Part shown: positions 17,229-26,410 of the stretch, piece by piece | How positions within the stretch are numbered: position 1 is the first letter of the stretch | Layout: the number at the start of each line of letters is the position of its first letter | NCBI GenBank assembly: GCA_036493475.1 | Contig: DASXPS010000088.1 | Coordinates: 1 to 48,063 of the forward strand | Reading direction: 5' to 3' | Length of the DNA stretch: 48,063 nucleotides | DNA from: Sporichthyaceae bacterium | Lineage (GTDB): Bacteria > Actinomycetota > Actinomycetes > Sporichthyales > Sporichthyaceae | Notes under the pieces: model-generated | The model's input: only the letters and a program-made list of their open reading frames with translations | Database searches by the model: none | What the model was told of the DNA's origin: nothing | Translations under genes and position numbers: made by a program

Positions 17229-19856
17229 TCAGGCCGCCGCGTCGCTGCGCCCGCGACGACCGCGCGGCAGCAGCGGACCGGGCACACCGCGCACCGCGAG
17301 GTTGATGTTGTAGCGCTCCAGCCAGGCCGGGAACTCCGCGGCCGGCATCGGTCTTCCCAGGTGGTAGCCCTGCGCGGCACCCGCGCCGAGCTCGGCCAGG
17401 GCATTCCAGGTGGCCTCGTCCTCCACGCCCTCGGCCACGATCGAGATGCCCATGTTCCGGGCCAGGTCGGCGATCGAGCGCACGATCATCAGCACCTTGG
17501 GCTCGGCCACGATCCGCGAGATGAACTCCCGGTCCAACTTGACCTCGTCCACCGGCAGTCGGCGCAGGTAGGCCAACGAGGAGTAGCCGGTTCCGAAATC
17601 GTCGATGGACAGCCGCACACCCAGCGCGGACAGCCGTAGCAGCAGGTCAACGGCCTGCGGACTGTCCGCCATCAGGCTGGTTTCGGTGATCTCGATGGTC
17701 AGCAGATGCGGGTCGGTGCCGTACCGGGCCAGGGCCGCGGACACGGTCTGCAGGAAGCTGGGGTCCTTCAGGCTGCGCGGCGAGACGTTGACCGCCACGC
17801 CGGCGCCGATGCCCGCGGCGTGCCAGCTCGCGCAGGCGGACAGGGCCGCGTCCAGCATGGCCTCGGTCAGCGCGCCGATCATGCCGTTGGCCTCGGCCAC
17901 CGGCAGGAACTCGGCGGGGCCGCGCACACCGTCCACCGGGTGCCGCCAGCGCGCCAGCACCTCCACACCGGCCACCGAGCCGTCGGCCAGCGACGCCTTG
18001 GGCTGCACCCAGGCCTCGATGCCGCCGTCCTTGATCGCCGCGCGCAGGTCGGAGACCAGCGTCAGGCGGCTGGGGTTGGCGGCCTCCTGCAGGCCCTCGT
18101 CGTACAGGCGGACGCCGCCGCCGTTGGCCTTGGCGGCGTACATGGCGACGTCGGCGCGTTTCAGCAGCCCGGAGGCGTCCTCGGCGTGCATCGGCGCCAT
18201 GGCCACCCCGACCGAGGCGCTGACCTCGACACTGACCCCGTCGATGCGCACCGGACGACCCAGCGCGCCGACCAGTTCGCCGGCCAACGCGGTGGCCCGC
18301 TCCGGGTCGTCGACGTCGGTGATCAGCACCGCGAACTCGTCACCGCCCAGCCGGGCGACCAGCGCCCGACCGGCGGCGACGCCGACGAAGGAGCGCGCCA
18401 CGTTGCGCAGCAGCTCGTCGCCGTGCTGGTGGCCCAGGGTGTCGTTGACCTCCTTGAACCCGTTGAGGTCGGAGATCATCACCGCGCAACCGGCCGAGGC
18501 GCCGGTGCGGATCGCGGAGATCGCAATGTCCAGCTCCTGCTGCAGCAGGTGCCGGTTGGGCAGGCCGGTGAGCGTGTCGTGGTGCGCCTCGTGGGACAGC
18601 CGGGCGATCAGGCTGCCGGATTTCAGGGCCACACCGGCGTGGTTGGCCACCGTGTCCAACAACCGCACATCACCGGCGTCGTAGCCGCGCACCTCACCCA
18701 GCCGGTTCGCCACGGACAGCGTGCCAACGATCGCGCCGTCCATGTGCAGCGGCACCAGGATCGCCTCGCGCAGGCCGTTGGCGTCCAGGTAGGCGCGCTG
18801 CGCGGGGTCCTTGGTGTGGCGGGCCAGCAGCATGGAATGACGCTCCGCGCGCACCCGCTCCACCACCGGGTCGACGGACATCGGTTCGTCCGGGCCGGCC
18901 ACCTGCTGCACGCCGTCGGACAACAACGTCATGCGCACCGGCGCCAGGCTGGACGGGAAGGCGAAGGCCAGGAATTCGGCGCGGTCCGCGCGCAGCAACT
19001 GCCGGGCCTGTTCCAGCACCGAACGCAGCACCGTGTCCACGTCGTGCGCGCCGGAGACCACCTCGGAGAAGTGATAGAGCTGCTCGAGGCTCTCGTGCCG
19101 CTCGCGCAACGAGGCATAGGCGCGATAGCCGAGCAGCAGCAGGGCGCCTGCGGCCTCCACCAGGAACGCCGCACGCACGTCGTAGCTGATCGCGGTGGCC
19201 GCGACCAGGCCGATGGTGCCCACTCCCGCGGCCAGCACACCGGCGGCGGCGATCTCACGCAGCAGCAGGTGCAGTTTGACGCTGCTCTCATAACAACCGA
19301 TGGCCATCGTGGTGGCGATCGCGTCGAAGGTGCCGGCCGCGATCACCGCGGCGAACACCCCGGCCCAGGCCTCGGGGCCGACCTCGATCCGGCTCCACGT
19401 CAACGACCACACGGCCAGCGCAAGGCTGCCGCTGGCGGCCACCAACGCGGTGTTGAACACCACCTTGATCGCGGCCTGCCGACGCTGCAGCGTGAAGATC
19501 AGGAACGACCCGACGATGCGCCCGATCAACAGGTCCGACGGGGCGGCCATGAACAGGCCGATCACCAACGGGATCTCCGAGAGCGAGACGGTCTGCGCCT
19601 CCCGCTGAATCTGCAGGTGCAGCACGACCATCTCGGCCGCGCCGAACATCACCACCATGCTCCACCACGGCAGATGGACCGGGCCGGTCACCGTGGTGTG
19701 CAGGGCGTCGGTGCGAGTGAGCAACAGCACAGTGAGGCCGACGAGACTCGCCACCAGGCCCAGCACGCGCAGCGTGCGGCGAATCCCCGGCTTTTGGACG
19801 GCTCGCGCCGCAATCCCCCGTCGCCGGCGGACGCTCGACACGCTGGCCAAACCCAC
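17229..19856 (-). CDS. Membrane GAF-GGDEF-EAL cyclic-di-GMP protein
   Basis: 875 residues. An N-terminal membrane domain of about six segments (residues 27-240) precedes a GAF-like sensor (about 265-410). The GGDEF diguanylate cyclase domain has RLGGDEFAVL at about 500-509. The EAL phosphodiesterase domain has EVLARWRHP at about 630, TETSLM, DDFGTGYSSLAYLRRL at about 750 and AEGVEDEATW. Both catalytic signatures look intact, so it may make or degrade c-di-GMP. The RxxD inhibitory site before GGDEF is absent (AGRALVARLGGDEF), so product inhibition is not expected. It starts at GTG 19856 with a weak ribosome site; the start could lie further in. The signal sensed by the membrane domain is unknown. 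Confidence 0.93.
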   Translation of the reverse strand: MGLASVSSVRRRRGIAARAVQKPGIRRTLRVLGLVASLVGLTVLLLTRTDALHTTVTGPVHLPWWSMVVMFGAAEMVVLHLQIQREAQTVSLSEIPLVIGLFMAAPSDLLIGRIVGSFLIFTLQRRQAAIKVVFNTALVAASGSLALAVWSLTWSRIEVGPEAWAGVFAAVIAAGTFDAIATTMAIGCYESSVKLHLLLREIAAAGVLAAGVGTIGLVAATAISYDVRAAFLVEAAGALLLLGYRAYASLRERHESLEQLYHFSEVVSGAHDVDTVLRSVLEQARQLLRADRAEFLAFAFPSSLAPVRMTLLSDGVQQVAGPDEPMSVDPVVERVRAERHSMLLARHTKDPAQRAYLDANGLREAILVPLHMDGAIVGTLSVANRLGEVRGYDAGDVRLLDTVANHAGVALKSGSLIARLSHEAHHDTLTGLPNRHLLQQELDIAISAIRTGASAGCAVMISDLNGFKEVNDTLGHQHGDELLRNVARSFVGVAAGRALVARLGGDEFAVLITDVDDPERATALAGELVGALGRPVRIDGVSVEVSASVGVAMAPMHAEDASGLLKRADVAMYAAKANGGGVRLYDEGLQEAANPSRLTLVSDLRAAIKDGGIEAWVQPKASLADGSVAGVEVLARWRHPVDGVRGPAEFLPVAEANGMIGALTEAMLDAALSACASWHAAGIGAGVAVNVSPRSLKDPSFLQTVSAALARYGTDPHLLTIEITETSLMADSPQAVDLLLRLSALGVRLSIDDFGTGYSSLAYLRRLPVDEVKLDREFISRIVAEPKVLMIVRSIADLARNMGISIVAEGVEDEATWNALAELGAGAAQGYHLGRPMPAAEFPAWLERYNINLAVRGVPGPLLPRGRRGRSDAAA

Positions 19857-20279
19857 TCACCCCACATCAATGGGGTGCCCCCCCGGGTCACCCGTTCGAA
19901 CTCAGACGCACCGGGGACCCCGGGCGTTCCATGCCCGCTGCGGAGGGTGTGCCCGGGTTCCCGCGTAGATGTGTGAGGTTTGCGCCAGGTTTTGACATGG
20001 CGTCAGATGACGATCATGAGACTGGTCACACCACAGCCGTCCGACCTCGCTCCACGGGGCTGTCGAACGACGGAACTTGCCCTCCCCTTGCCGCCCACAA
20101 ACCCTTGTTGAACAGGCATTCCGCATAGTGTCGGGAACCTGGACGCTTCACGCGGAATTCACAAGGAAGTGACGCCGCCGCCACGCCCGACGGCCATTGT
20201 GGTGAGCGTCCATCGGGGTTAACGTGACGGCTTCCCGTCGGCCCAGTGGCGGCGCTCACGCGCCGGAGAGGAGATCGGG
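19857..20279. other. 423-base divergent intergenic region
   Basis: Between the c-di-GMP gene and a small ORF. It contains G/C-rich palindromes near 19911-19925 and a perfect TTGACA (19992-19997), with no good -10. Competing hairpins cover 20187-20264: CCGACGG (20187-20193) can pair with CCGTCGG (20235-20241), but GACGG (20226-20230) pairs with the same bases, and GGCGC-TCAC-GCGCC (20251-20264) abuts the ribosome site. No convincing gene was seen before 20280. Confidence 0.5.
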
Positions 20280-20516
20280 ATGATCCTCGAGGCGCGCACT
20301 CGAATCGGCGCGATCACGGCGCTGGCGTTCGATGCCACGCTCACCTTGCTCTCCGAACCGATCCACCGGGGGTCGCTGGCCAACGCGCGCAGCGCCATTG
20401 AAGAGCGCTGCGCCGTGGACGCGGCGGCCAACGCCCACTGGAACAACCTCGCCGACCGGCTCCCGCCGGTGGCCACTATTCATCGCCCGCAGAACCGGCG
20501 GCGTGTACTGACGTAA
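20280..20516 (+). CDS. Small unrecognised protein upstream of hrpA
   Basis: 78 residues that match no family I know. Coding is supported by the strong GGAGAGGAG ribosome site before ATG 20280 and by mostly G/C third positions. The sequence is soluble: the first half is mixed hydrophobic (ALAFDATLTLLSEP), the middle helical and Ala/Asn-rich, the end basic (RPQNRRRVLT). The TAA stop is the first part of the likely hrpA -10 (TAAGGT 20514-20519). The leader can form alternative hairpins, so translation may be regulated. Could be lineage-specific. Confidence 0.55.
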   Translation: MILEARTRIGAITALAFDATLTLLSEPIHRGSLANARSAIEERCAVDAAANAHWNNLADRLPPVATIHRPQNRRRVLT

Positions 20517-20519
20517 GGT
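20514..20519 (+). promoter_or_regulatory. Candidate -10 of hrpA
   Basis: TAAGGT, 11 bases before the ATG of hrpA; the predicted start site leaves an untranslated leader of about 4 bases. It overlaps the stop codon of the preceding small gene. Confidence 0.45.
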
Positions 20520-20530
20520 TTGGCCCTGCC

Positions 20531-23500
20531 ATGGCAGGGATCGGGGAGTTGCGCGCCGCACTGGACTCCCTGAGCCTGCGTGAGGCTCATCACCTGGGTC
20601 GCCGGCTGGATCGCCTCGCCCGACGCCGTGGTGCCTCCGACGACGCGGCGTTGGCCGCGCTGGCGCGCGACATCGAGGCCGGCGCTGCACGGTTGTCCGC
20701 ACGCCGCGACTCGGTGCCGTCTGTGCACTATCCCGACGACCTGCCGATCAGTGCCCGGCGGGAGCAGATCGCCGCGGCCATCGCCGCGCACCAGGTGGTC
20801 ATCGTGGCCGGCGAGACCGGCTCGGGAAAGACAACGCAGATCCCGAAGATCTGCCTGGAGCTGGGCCGGGGCATCCGCGGACAAATCGGGCACACCCAGC
20901 CGCGCCGGCTCGCCGCGCGGACGGTGGCGGACCGGGTCGCCGAGGAGCTGGGCATCGAACTCGGCGAGCTGGTCGGGTACACCGTGCGGTTTACCGACCG
21001 GGCGGGCGAGAACACGCTGCTGCGGTTGATGACCGACGGCATCTTGCTCGCGCAGATCCAACGTGACCGGCTGTTGCTCGGCTACGACACGCTGATCATT
21101 GATGAGGCGCACGAGCGCAGCCTGAACATCGACTTCCTGCTCGGCTATCTGCACCAACTGTTGCCGCGCCGCCCGGACCTCAAGCTGATCATCACCTCGG
21201 CCACCATCGACCCGGATCGCTTCGCCCGTCACTTCACCTGCGACGGGCAACCCGCGCCGATCATCGAGGTATCCGGGCGCACCTATCCGGTGGAGATCCG
21301 CTACCGGCCGTTGGTGCCGGACGACGGTGTTGATGGGCCCTCGGCTACCGCCTCGGGCCGCGACGACGAACCGTCAGACCAGGCCACCGGGATGTGCGCG
21401 GCCGTCGAGGAACTGCTCGGGGAGAAACCCGGCGACATCCTGGTGTTCCTGTCCGGGGAGCGAGAGATCCGGGACACCGCCGATGCGCTGCGCGCCTCGT
21501 TGTCCGGGGTGACGCCGGCGGTGGACATCCTGCCGCTGTACGCGCGGCTGTCGATCGCCGATCAGCACCGCGTGTTCGCACCTCACCCGGGGCGGCGCAT
21601 CGTGCTGGCCACCAACGTCGCGGAGACCTCGCTGACCGTGCCGGGCATCCGGTACGTGGTGGACGCCGGCACGGCCCGCATCTCCCGGTACAGCACCCGT
21701 CGCAAGGTGCAGCGGCTGCCCATCGAACCCATCTCCCGCGCCTCGGCCAACCAGCGCGCCGGGCGCTGCGGTCGCGTCGCGCCCGGCGTGTGCATCCGGC
21801 TGTACTCGGAGTCGGACTTCGCGGGCCGCCCGGAGTTCACCGAGCCGGAGATCCTGCGCACCCACCTGGCCTCGGTGATCCTGCAGATGACCGCGCTGGG
21901 GCTGGGCGCCATCGAGAACTTCCCCTTCCTCGAACCGCCGGACCGCCGGGCGATCGCCGACGGCATGCTGCTGCTCGCCGAACTCGGCGCGGTGGCCTCG
22001 GCCACCGGTGCACCGAAGCTCACCGAGGTGGGGCGCAAACTCGCCGCACTGCCGGTGGATCCACGCATCGGCCGGATGATCGTCGAGGCGGACTCCCTCG
22101 GCGCGCTGCGCGAGGTGATCGTCATCGCTGCGGCGCTGTCCATCCAGGACCCGCGCGAGTACCCACCCGACAAGCTCGACGCCGCTCGCGCCGCGCACGC
22201 CCGGTTTGCTGATCCCGGATCAGATTTCCTGGCCTGGTTGAATCTGTGGCGCTACCTGCGCGAACAACAGCGGGCCATGAGCTCCGCGGCGTTCCGCCGC
22301 TTGTGTGCCCGTGAGCATCTGCACTGGTTGCGCGTGCGGGAGTGGCAGGACCTGGTGGCCCAGTTGCGCGAGCTGGCGGCAGGCATCGGGCTGCGCTGGC
22401 AGTCGGTGTCCGCACCGGAGGACCAGGTGCACCGGGCGTTGCTCGCCGGGCTGGTCACGATGGTGGGCATGCGCGACCCGGCGGCGCCGGAGACCGGCCG
22501 CGGCACGGTGTTCCTCGGCACCCGCAACACCCGGTTCGCGGTGTTCCCCGGCTCGGCGCTGGCCCGCCGGCCACCGCGGTGGGTGATGGCCGCGGAATTG
22601 GTGGAGACCGCGCGGCTGTTCGCCCGCACCGTGGCCCGGGTGCAGCCGGAGTGGATCGAGCAAGCCGCCGGGCACTTGGTTACCCGCAACTACGCCGAGC
22701 CGCACTGGGAACGCAAGCGCGGGGCGGTGGTGGCGCTGGAACGGGTCACCCTCTACGGCCTGCCGCTGGTGGTGGGCCGGCGGGTCAACTACGCCGGTAT
22801 CGACCCGGTCCTGTGTCGGGAGCTGTTCCTGCGCGCGGCGCTCGTCGAGGGTGATTGGACGACCCACCACCGCTTCTTCGCGCACAACCAGCAACTGCGC
22901 GCGCAGGCCGCAGAGCTGGAGGAACGCGCCCGGCGGCGCGGGCTGGTGATCGACGACCACCAGGTCTTCGACTTCTACGACGCGCGGGTGCCCGCCGACG
23001 TGGTCTCCGCGCGGCACTTCGACGCCTGGTGGAAAAACGAGCGGCGCGAGCATCCGCACCTGCTGGACCTGGACCCGGCGCTGCTGCACGCCGCGGCCGC
23101 GGAGGCGGTGCGGGTCGAGGACTTCCCCGACTCCTGGCGCCAGGGCGCGCTGGAGTTGCCGCTGCACTACGAGTTCTTGCCCGGTACCGAGTTCGACGGG
23201 GTTACCGTCGACGTGCCGCTGTCGGTGCTCAACCGGGTGCGGGGCTCCGGCTTCGAGTGGCAGGTGCCCGGTCTGCGCGAGGACTTGGTGGTGGCGCTGA
23301 TCCGGGCGCTGCCCAAGGCGATGCGGCGCAGCTTCACCCCACCGACCACCTACGCCGCCGCGGTGCTCCCCCGGCTGGACCCCACCCGCGGGGAATCGCT
23401 GACCGTGGTCCTGCAGCGCGAACTCGGCGAACGCAACGGCGTGCATATCGACCCCGAGGACTGGGACTGGTCGCGGGTGCCGAGCTACCTGCGCCCGACC

Positions 23501-24502
23501 TTCCGGGTGTGCGACGACTCCGGCGCGGTGCTCGCCGTGGGCAAAGACCTGGCCGCGTTGCGCAACGAGTTGGAGCCCGCGCTGCAGGAGCTGGTGGCCG
23601 CGGGCACCGACGCGTTGGAGCGCACCGGGCTGCGCGGTTGGCCACCCACCGGCGCGGCCGGTGGGGCGATCCCGGACACCCACGAGCAGCTGCGCGACGG
23701 ACAGGTGGTACGCGGCTACCCGGCGCTGGTCGACGAGAACGGCACGGTGGCGCTGCGCGTGCTCACCGATGCCGAGACCGCCCGGGCCGCCATGTGGTCG
23801 GGTACCCGGCGGTTGGTGCAGACGCAGGTGCCACCGCCCATCAAGGCCGTGCTCGGCGAGTTGTCGAATCCCGCGAAGCTGGCGCTGGCCGCCGCGCCGC
23901 ACGCGACCGGTGCGACGTTGTTAGCCGACTGTGCCGACGCTGCGGTGGACGCCATCATGGCCGCGCACGGTGGACCGGCCCGGGACGCGGCCGGATTCGC
24001 TGCCCTGGTACAGGCGGTGCGGGCGGAGCTGCCCGCCGGTTTACGGCGCGTGGTTGCCAATGTGGGCACGATTCTGACAGTGGCTCAGGAGGTGGACACC
24101 GCCCTGGCGGCCGCGGCCCGCGGGCCGTTCGCCGCGCCGGTGACGGACATGCGGGCGCAGTACGACGGGCTGCTGTTCCCGGGCTTCGTCACCGCGACCG
24201 GTGCGGCGCACCTGGGGCAACTCCCCCGTTATCTGCGCGGCATAGCCCGCCGCCTGGAACGGTTGCCCGCCGACCCGGTTCGGGACGAAGCCCGGATGGG
24301 CACGGTGACCCAGCTGTCCCGCGAGTACGCGCAGTTTCGCACCGCCCTGCCGGCGGCGCGCCGCGACGACCCGGACGTCCGGGACATCCGCTGGCAACTG
24401 GAAGAACTGCGCATCAGCCTGTTCGCGCAGACGTTGGGCACTGCCGGCCCGGTGTCCGAGAAACGAATCCTGGCCGCGATGGACGCCGCCGAGTCACGCT
24501 GA
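20531..24502 (+). CDS. hrpA: ATP-dependent RNA helicase HrpA
   Basis: Large DEAH-box RNA helicase, 1323 residues, the usual HrpA size. Walker A GETGSGKTTQIPK is near residue 97, the DEAH motif IIDEAHERSLNIDF near 195, then TSATID and the motif VI region QRAGRCGRVAPG. The ratchet and OB-fold regions and the long DUF3418-type C-terminal half follow. Roles in relatives include mRNA processing and rescue of collided ribosomes. ATG 20531 has almost no leader after TAAGGT. Residues about 270-277 (GPSATASG) lie in a variable loop and are encoded by the 20-bp repeat also found in the PHP gene. It converges with the methyltransferase gene, leaving 8 bases. Confidence 0.95.
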   Translation: MAGIGELRAALDSLSLREAHHLGRRLDRLARRRGASDDAALAALARDIEAGAARLSARRDSVPSVHYPDDLPISARREQIAAAIAAHQVVIVAGETGSGKTTQIPKICLELGRGIRGQIGHTQPRRLAARTVADRVAEELGIELGELVGYTVRFTDRAGENTLLRLMTDGILLAQIQRDRLLLGYDTLIIDEAHERSLNIDFLLGYLHQLLPRRPDLKLIITSATIDPDRFARHFTCDGQPAPIIEVSGRTYPVEIRYRPLVPDDGVDGPSATASGRDDEPSDQATGMCAAVEELLGEKPGDILVFLSGEREIRDTADALRASLSGVTPAVDILPLYARLSIADQHRVFAPHPGRRIVLATNVAETSLTVPGIRYVVDAGTARISRYSTRRKVQRLPIEPISRASANQRAGRCGRVAPGVCIRLYSESDFAGRPEFTEPEILRTHLASVILQMTALGLGAIENFPFLEPPDRRAIADGMLLLAELGAVASATGAPKLTEVGRKLAALPVDPRIGRMIVEADSLGALREVIVIAAALSIQDPREYPPDKLDAARAAHARFADPGSDFLAWLNLWRYLREQQRAMSSAAFRRLCAREHLHWLRVREWQDLVAQLRELAAGIGLRWQSVSAPEDQVHRALLAGLVTMVGMRDPAAPETGRGTVFLGTRNTRFAVFPGSALARRPPRWVMAAELVETARLFARTVARVQPEWIEQAAGHLVTRNYAEPHWERKRGAVVALERVTLYGLPLVVGRRVNYAGIDPVLCRELFLRAALVEGDWTTHHRFFAHNQQLRAQAAELEERARRRGLVIDDHQVFDFYDARVPADVVSARHFDAWWKNERREHPHLLDLDPALLHAAAAEAVRVEDFPDSWRQGALELPLHYEFLPGTEFDGVTVDVPLSVLNRVRGSGFEWQVPGLREDLVVALIRALPKAMRRSFTPPTTYAAAVLPRLDPTRGESLTVVLQRELGERNGVHIDPEDWDWSRVPSYLRPTFRVCDDSGAVLAVGKDLAALRNELEPALQELVAAGTDALERTGLRGWPPTGAAGGAIPDTHEQLRDGQVVRGYPALVDENGTVALRVLTDAETARAAMWSGTRRLVQTQVPPPIKAVLGELSNPAKLALAAAPHATGATLLADCADAAVDAIMAAHGGPARDAAGFAALVQAVRAELPAGLRRVVANVGTILTVAQEVDTALAAAARGPFAAPVTDMRAQYDGLLFPGFVTATGAAHLGQLPRYLRGIARRLERLPADPVRDEARMGTVTQLSREYAQFRTALPAARRDDPDVRDIRWQLEELRISLFAQTLGTAGPVSEKRILAAMDAAESR
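21338..21357. repeat. Copy 2 of the 20-bp interspersed repeat, inside hrpA
   Basis: CCCTCGGCTACCGCCTCGGG, identical to 9244-9263. Here it is read in the plus coding frame as PSATASG, in a loop between conserved helicase segments. Confidence 0.8.
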
Positions 24503-24510
24503 AAACAGTG

Positions 24511-25965
24511 CTAGTTGGAAAGAAACCCCTCGCTGACCAACTCCGCCAGCGTGGGCAACACCTGCTCGGCCAGCGTGGCCGGGTCGATCTGGAGCAGTTC
24601 GGCCACCGCGGTCAACAGCACGCCGACCGGCAGGGTGCCATCGCAGGCGCCGACCAGCGCCGCGGTGGCCGTGTCCACCGCACGCGCCGGGCGCAACCCG
24701 CCGGATCGGCGCAGCAGCAGTCGCGTCGGATCCTCCGCCCCCGGCTCGCCGACGCTGTGCTGGGTGACGTCGTCGGCCACACGCAGCACCGATCCGCGCA
24801 GATCCCCCTGCTGCGCACGCAGCCAGGCAGTGCGCGCGAGGTCCTCGGCCACGTGCGGGCCCAGCGGAGAGTCCACCGGGGTGGGCCAGTCCAGCACGCG
24901 GTGGGAGCCCGCGGTGTCCACCCGGCGCAGCGTGATCCAGCCGAACCCGATGCCCTCGGCGTCCTGCGCGGCCAACTCCTCCAGCCAGCGCTCGTAGCGT
25001 TCCAGGTAGTCCGGCGCAGCGACCTCACCGCTGTCGTGCAGCCACAACGACACGTAGGCGGCCGGGTCCAGCACCTCGCGCTGGACGACCAACGCGTCGC
25101 AGTCCGCGGGCAGCCAGGACCTGACCCGCTCCCGCCAGTCCTGCCCGTGGCGGTGCACCCAGTTGGCCAGCAGTTGGCAGTACCCGCCGTGGCGCAGGAA
25201 GCCGGGCGCCGCGCCGACCAGTTGTCGGCACAGGTCATCCGACGGCAGCCCGCCGTCCCGATAGGTGCGGGCCGATCCGGCGCCGATGGCGAACGGCGGG
25301 TTGGACACGATCAGGTCGAACTGCTCACCGTCGACCGGCGCGAACAGGTTGCCCTCGCGCAGGTCCAGCTCCACCTCGGACAACGCCGCGGAGTACGCGG
25401 CGAGGTCCAGCGCACGGGGCAGCACGTCGGTGGCCACCACGGACTGCGCGTGCCGGCTGAGGTGCAACGCCTGCACCCCGGACCCGGTGCCCAGATCCAG
25501 TGCCGCGGCCACCGGCTGACGCACCGTCAACTCGGCCAATGAGACCGATGCGCCGCCCACCCCGAGCACATGGTCGGCGGGCACCGGGCGCACCTGCCCG
25601 TCCAACCCACTGCCGAGGTCGGCGACCACCCAGAAGTGCTCGTCGTGCGGTCGCACGTCCAGCCGGGCGCGCACCTCCTCGCCGTCCCGAACGATCAAGC
25701 CCAGTCGGGTCGCGGCGTCCACCCCCGGCAACTCACCGGCGGTCAGCGTGTCCTGCAACAGGAATAACCGCACCAGGTCGGCGGCGGGGTGCGCGCTCGC
25801 CCGGCAGGCCCGACGGGCAGGCACGGTCTCGTTGCGGGCCAGCGCGGCGGTGGCCACCGGGCCGAGCAGTTCAGCGATCCCGTCGGCGGTGTAGTCCGCG
25901 GCGAGAAAGCCGGCGCGCAAGGCGGCCAGGTCCTGGCGTTGCTGCGGGTCGAGGCGACGTGGCAC
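24511..25965 (-). CDS. Class I SAM-dependent methyltransferase, NPPF type
   Basis: 484 residues. The N-terminal region of about 150 residues resembles the accessory domain of RlmG/RsmC- and HemK-like methyltransferases. The catalytic domain has the SAM motif LDLGTGSGVQALHL and the NPPF motif in LIVSNPPFAIGAG, which in relatives modifies the amide of glutamine or an exocyclic amine of rRNA guanine. The C-terminal 130 residues are helical and Leu/Ala-rich. The substrate is not predictable. GTG 25965 is chosen because AGGA lies seven bases upstream; GTG 25971 is equally possible. Upstream it is divergent from a small membrane-protein gene, 49 bases away. Confidence 0.88.
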   Translation of the reverse strand: MPRRLDPQQRQDLAALRAGFLAADYTADGIAELLGPVATAALARNETVPARRACRASAHPAADLVRLFLLQDTLTAGELPGVDAATRLGLIVRDGEEVRARLDVRPHDEHFWVVADLGSGLDGQVRPVPADHVLGVGGASVSLAELTVRQPVAAALDLGTGSGVQALHLSRHAQSVVATDVLPRALDLAAYSAALSEVELDLREGNLFAPVDGEQFDLIVSNPPFAIGAGSARTYRDGGLPSDDLCRQLVGAAPGFLRHGGYCQLLANWVHRHGQDWRERVRSWLPADCDALVVQREVLDPAAYVSLWLHDSGEVAAPDYLERYERWLEELAAQDAEGIGFGWITLRRVDTAGSHRVLDWPTPVDSPLGPHVAEDLARTAWLRAQQGDLRGSVLRVADDVTQHSVGEPGAEDPTRLLLRRSGGLRPARAVDTATAALVGACDGTLPVGVLLTAVAELLQIDPATLAEQVLPTLAELVSEGFLSN

Positions 25966-26002
25966 GGCCACATCCTGCCGGGCCCGCAACACCGACTGCG
26001 GG

Positions 26003-26008
26003 CATGAT
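26003..26008 (+). promoter_or_regulatory. -10-like element for a leaderless start
   Basis: CATGAT, then TGGCAC, then ATG 26015; the same spacing as other leaderless starts in the window but a weaker hexamer. Confidence 0.4.
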
Positions 26009-26014
26009 TGGCAC

Positions 26015-26308
26015 ATGGCCCATTCCGACGACGAGATCGAACGGCTGCTCGCCGAAACCGAGCGCGCGTTGGGCAATCCGTCGTCGCGGTCGGCCGCGCC
26101 GCCGCCGGCCGACGTCGCGCGCGCGCCGAGCGTGTTCGAGACCTCGGTGCGGGTCAGTGCGATCTCCGGGCTGATCGCCGCGGCGGTGGTGTTCGCGGTG
26201 TTCGCGGTACTCCCGTTCCTGGGCGCGTTCTCCGGCGCCGCTGGGGCGTTCGTGACCACGTTCTTCATCGTGCTGGGCCAGCGCATCACCGGGCGCCGGA
26301 AGAAGTAA
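26015..26308 (+). CDS. Small two-pass membrane protein, unrecognised
   Basis: 97 residues. A charged N terminus (HSDDEIERLLAETERALG) and a Pro/Ala-rich linker precede two hydrophobic helices at about 46-66 and 70-88, ending in the basic GRRKK. The topology suggests a soluble N-terminal helix on the cytoplasmic face. Function unknown. ATG 26015 follows a -10-like hexamer by 6 bases and has no ribosome site. The stealth gene follows 102 bases later on the same strand. Confidence 0.78.
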   Translation: MAHSDDEIERLLAETERALGNPSSRSAAPPPADVARAPSVFETSVRVSAISGLIAAAVVFAVFAVLPFLGAFSGAAGAFVTTFFIVLGQRITGRRKK

Positions 26309-26410
26309 TGAGTGCCTGTGCGACGGAGCGTCAGCACGGCAGGGCCAACCGACGCGATGTCATACTGGCGACGTCCAGGCAAACTACCAGTGAGTAGGAG
26401 GCCCTCCGCC

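Noticed and set aside
17706-19976. 756-codon plus-strand frame opposite the c-di-GMP gene
   Set aside because: Translation is His/Gln/Arg-rich and featureless; the minus strand carries intact GGDEF and EAL signatures.
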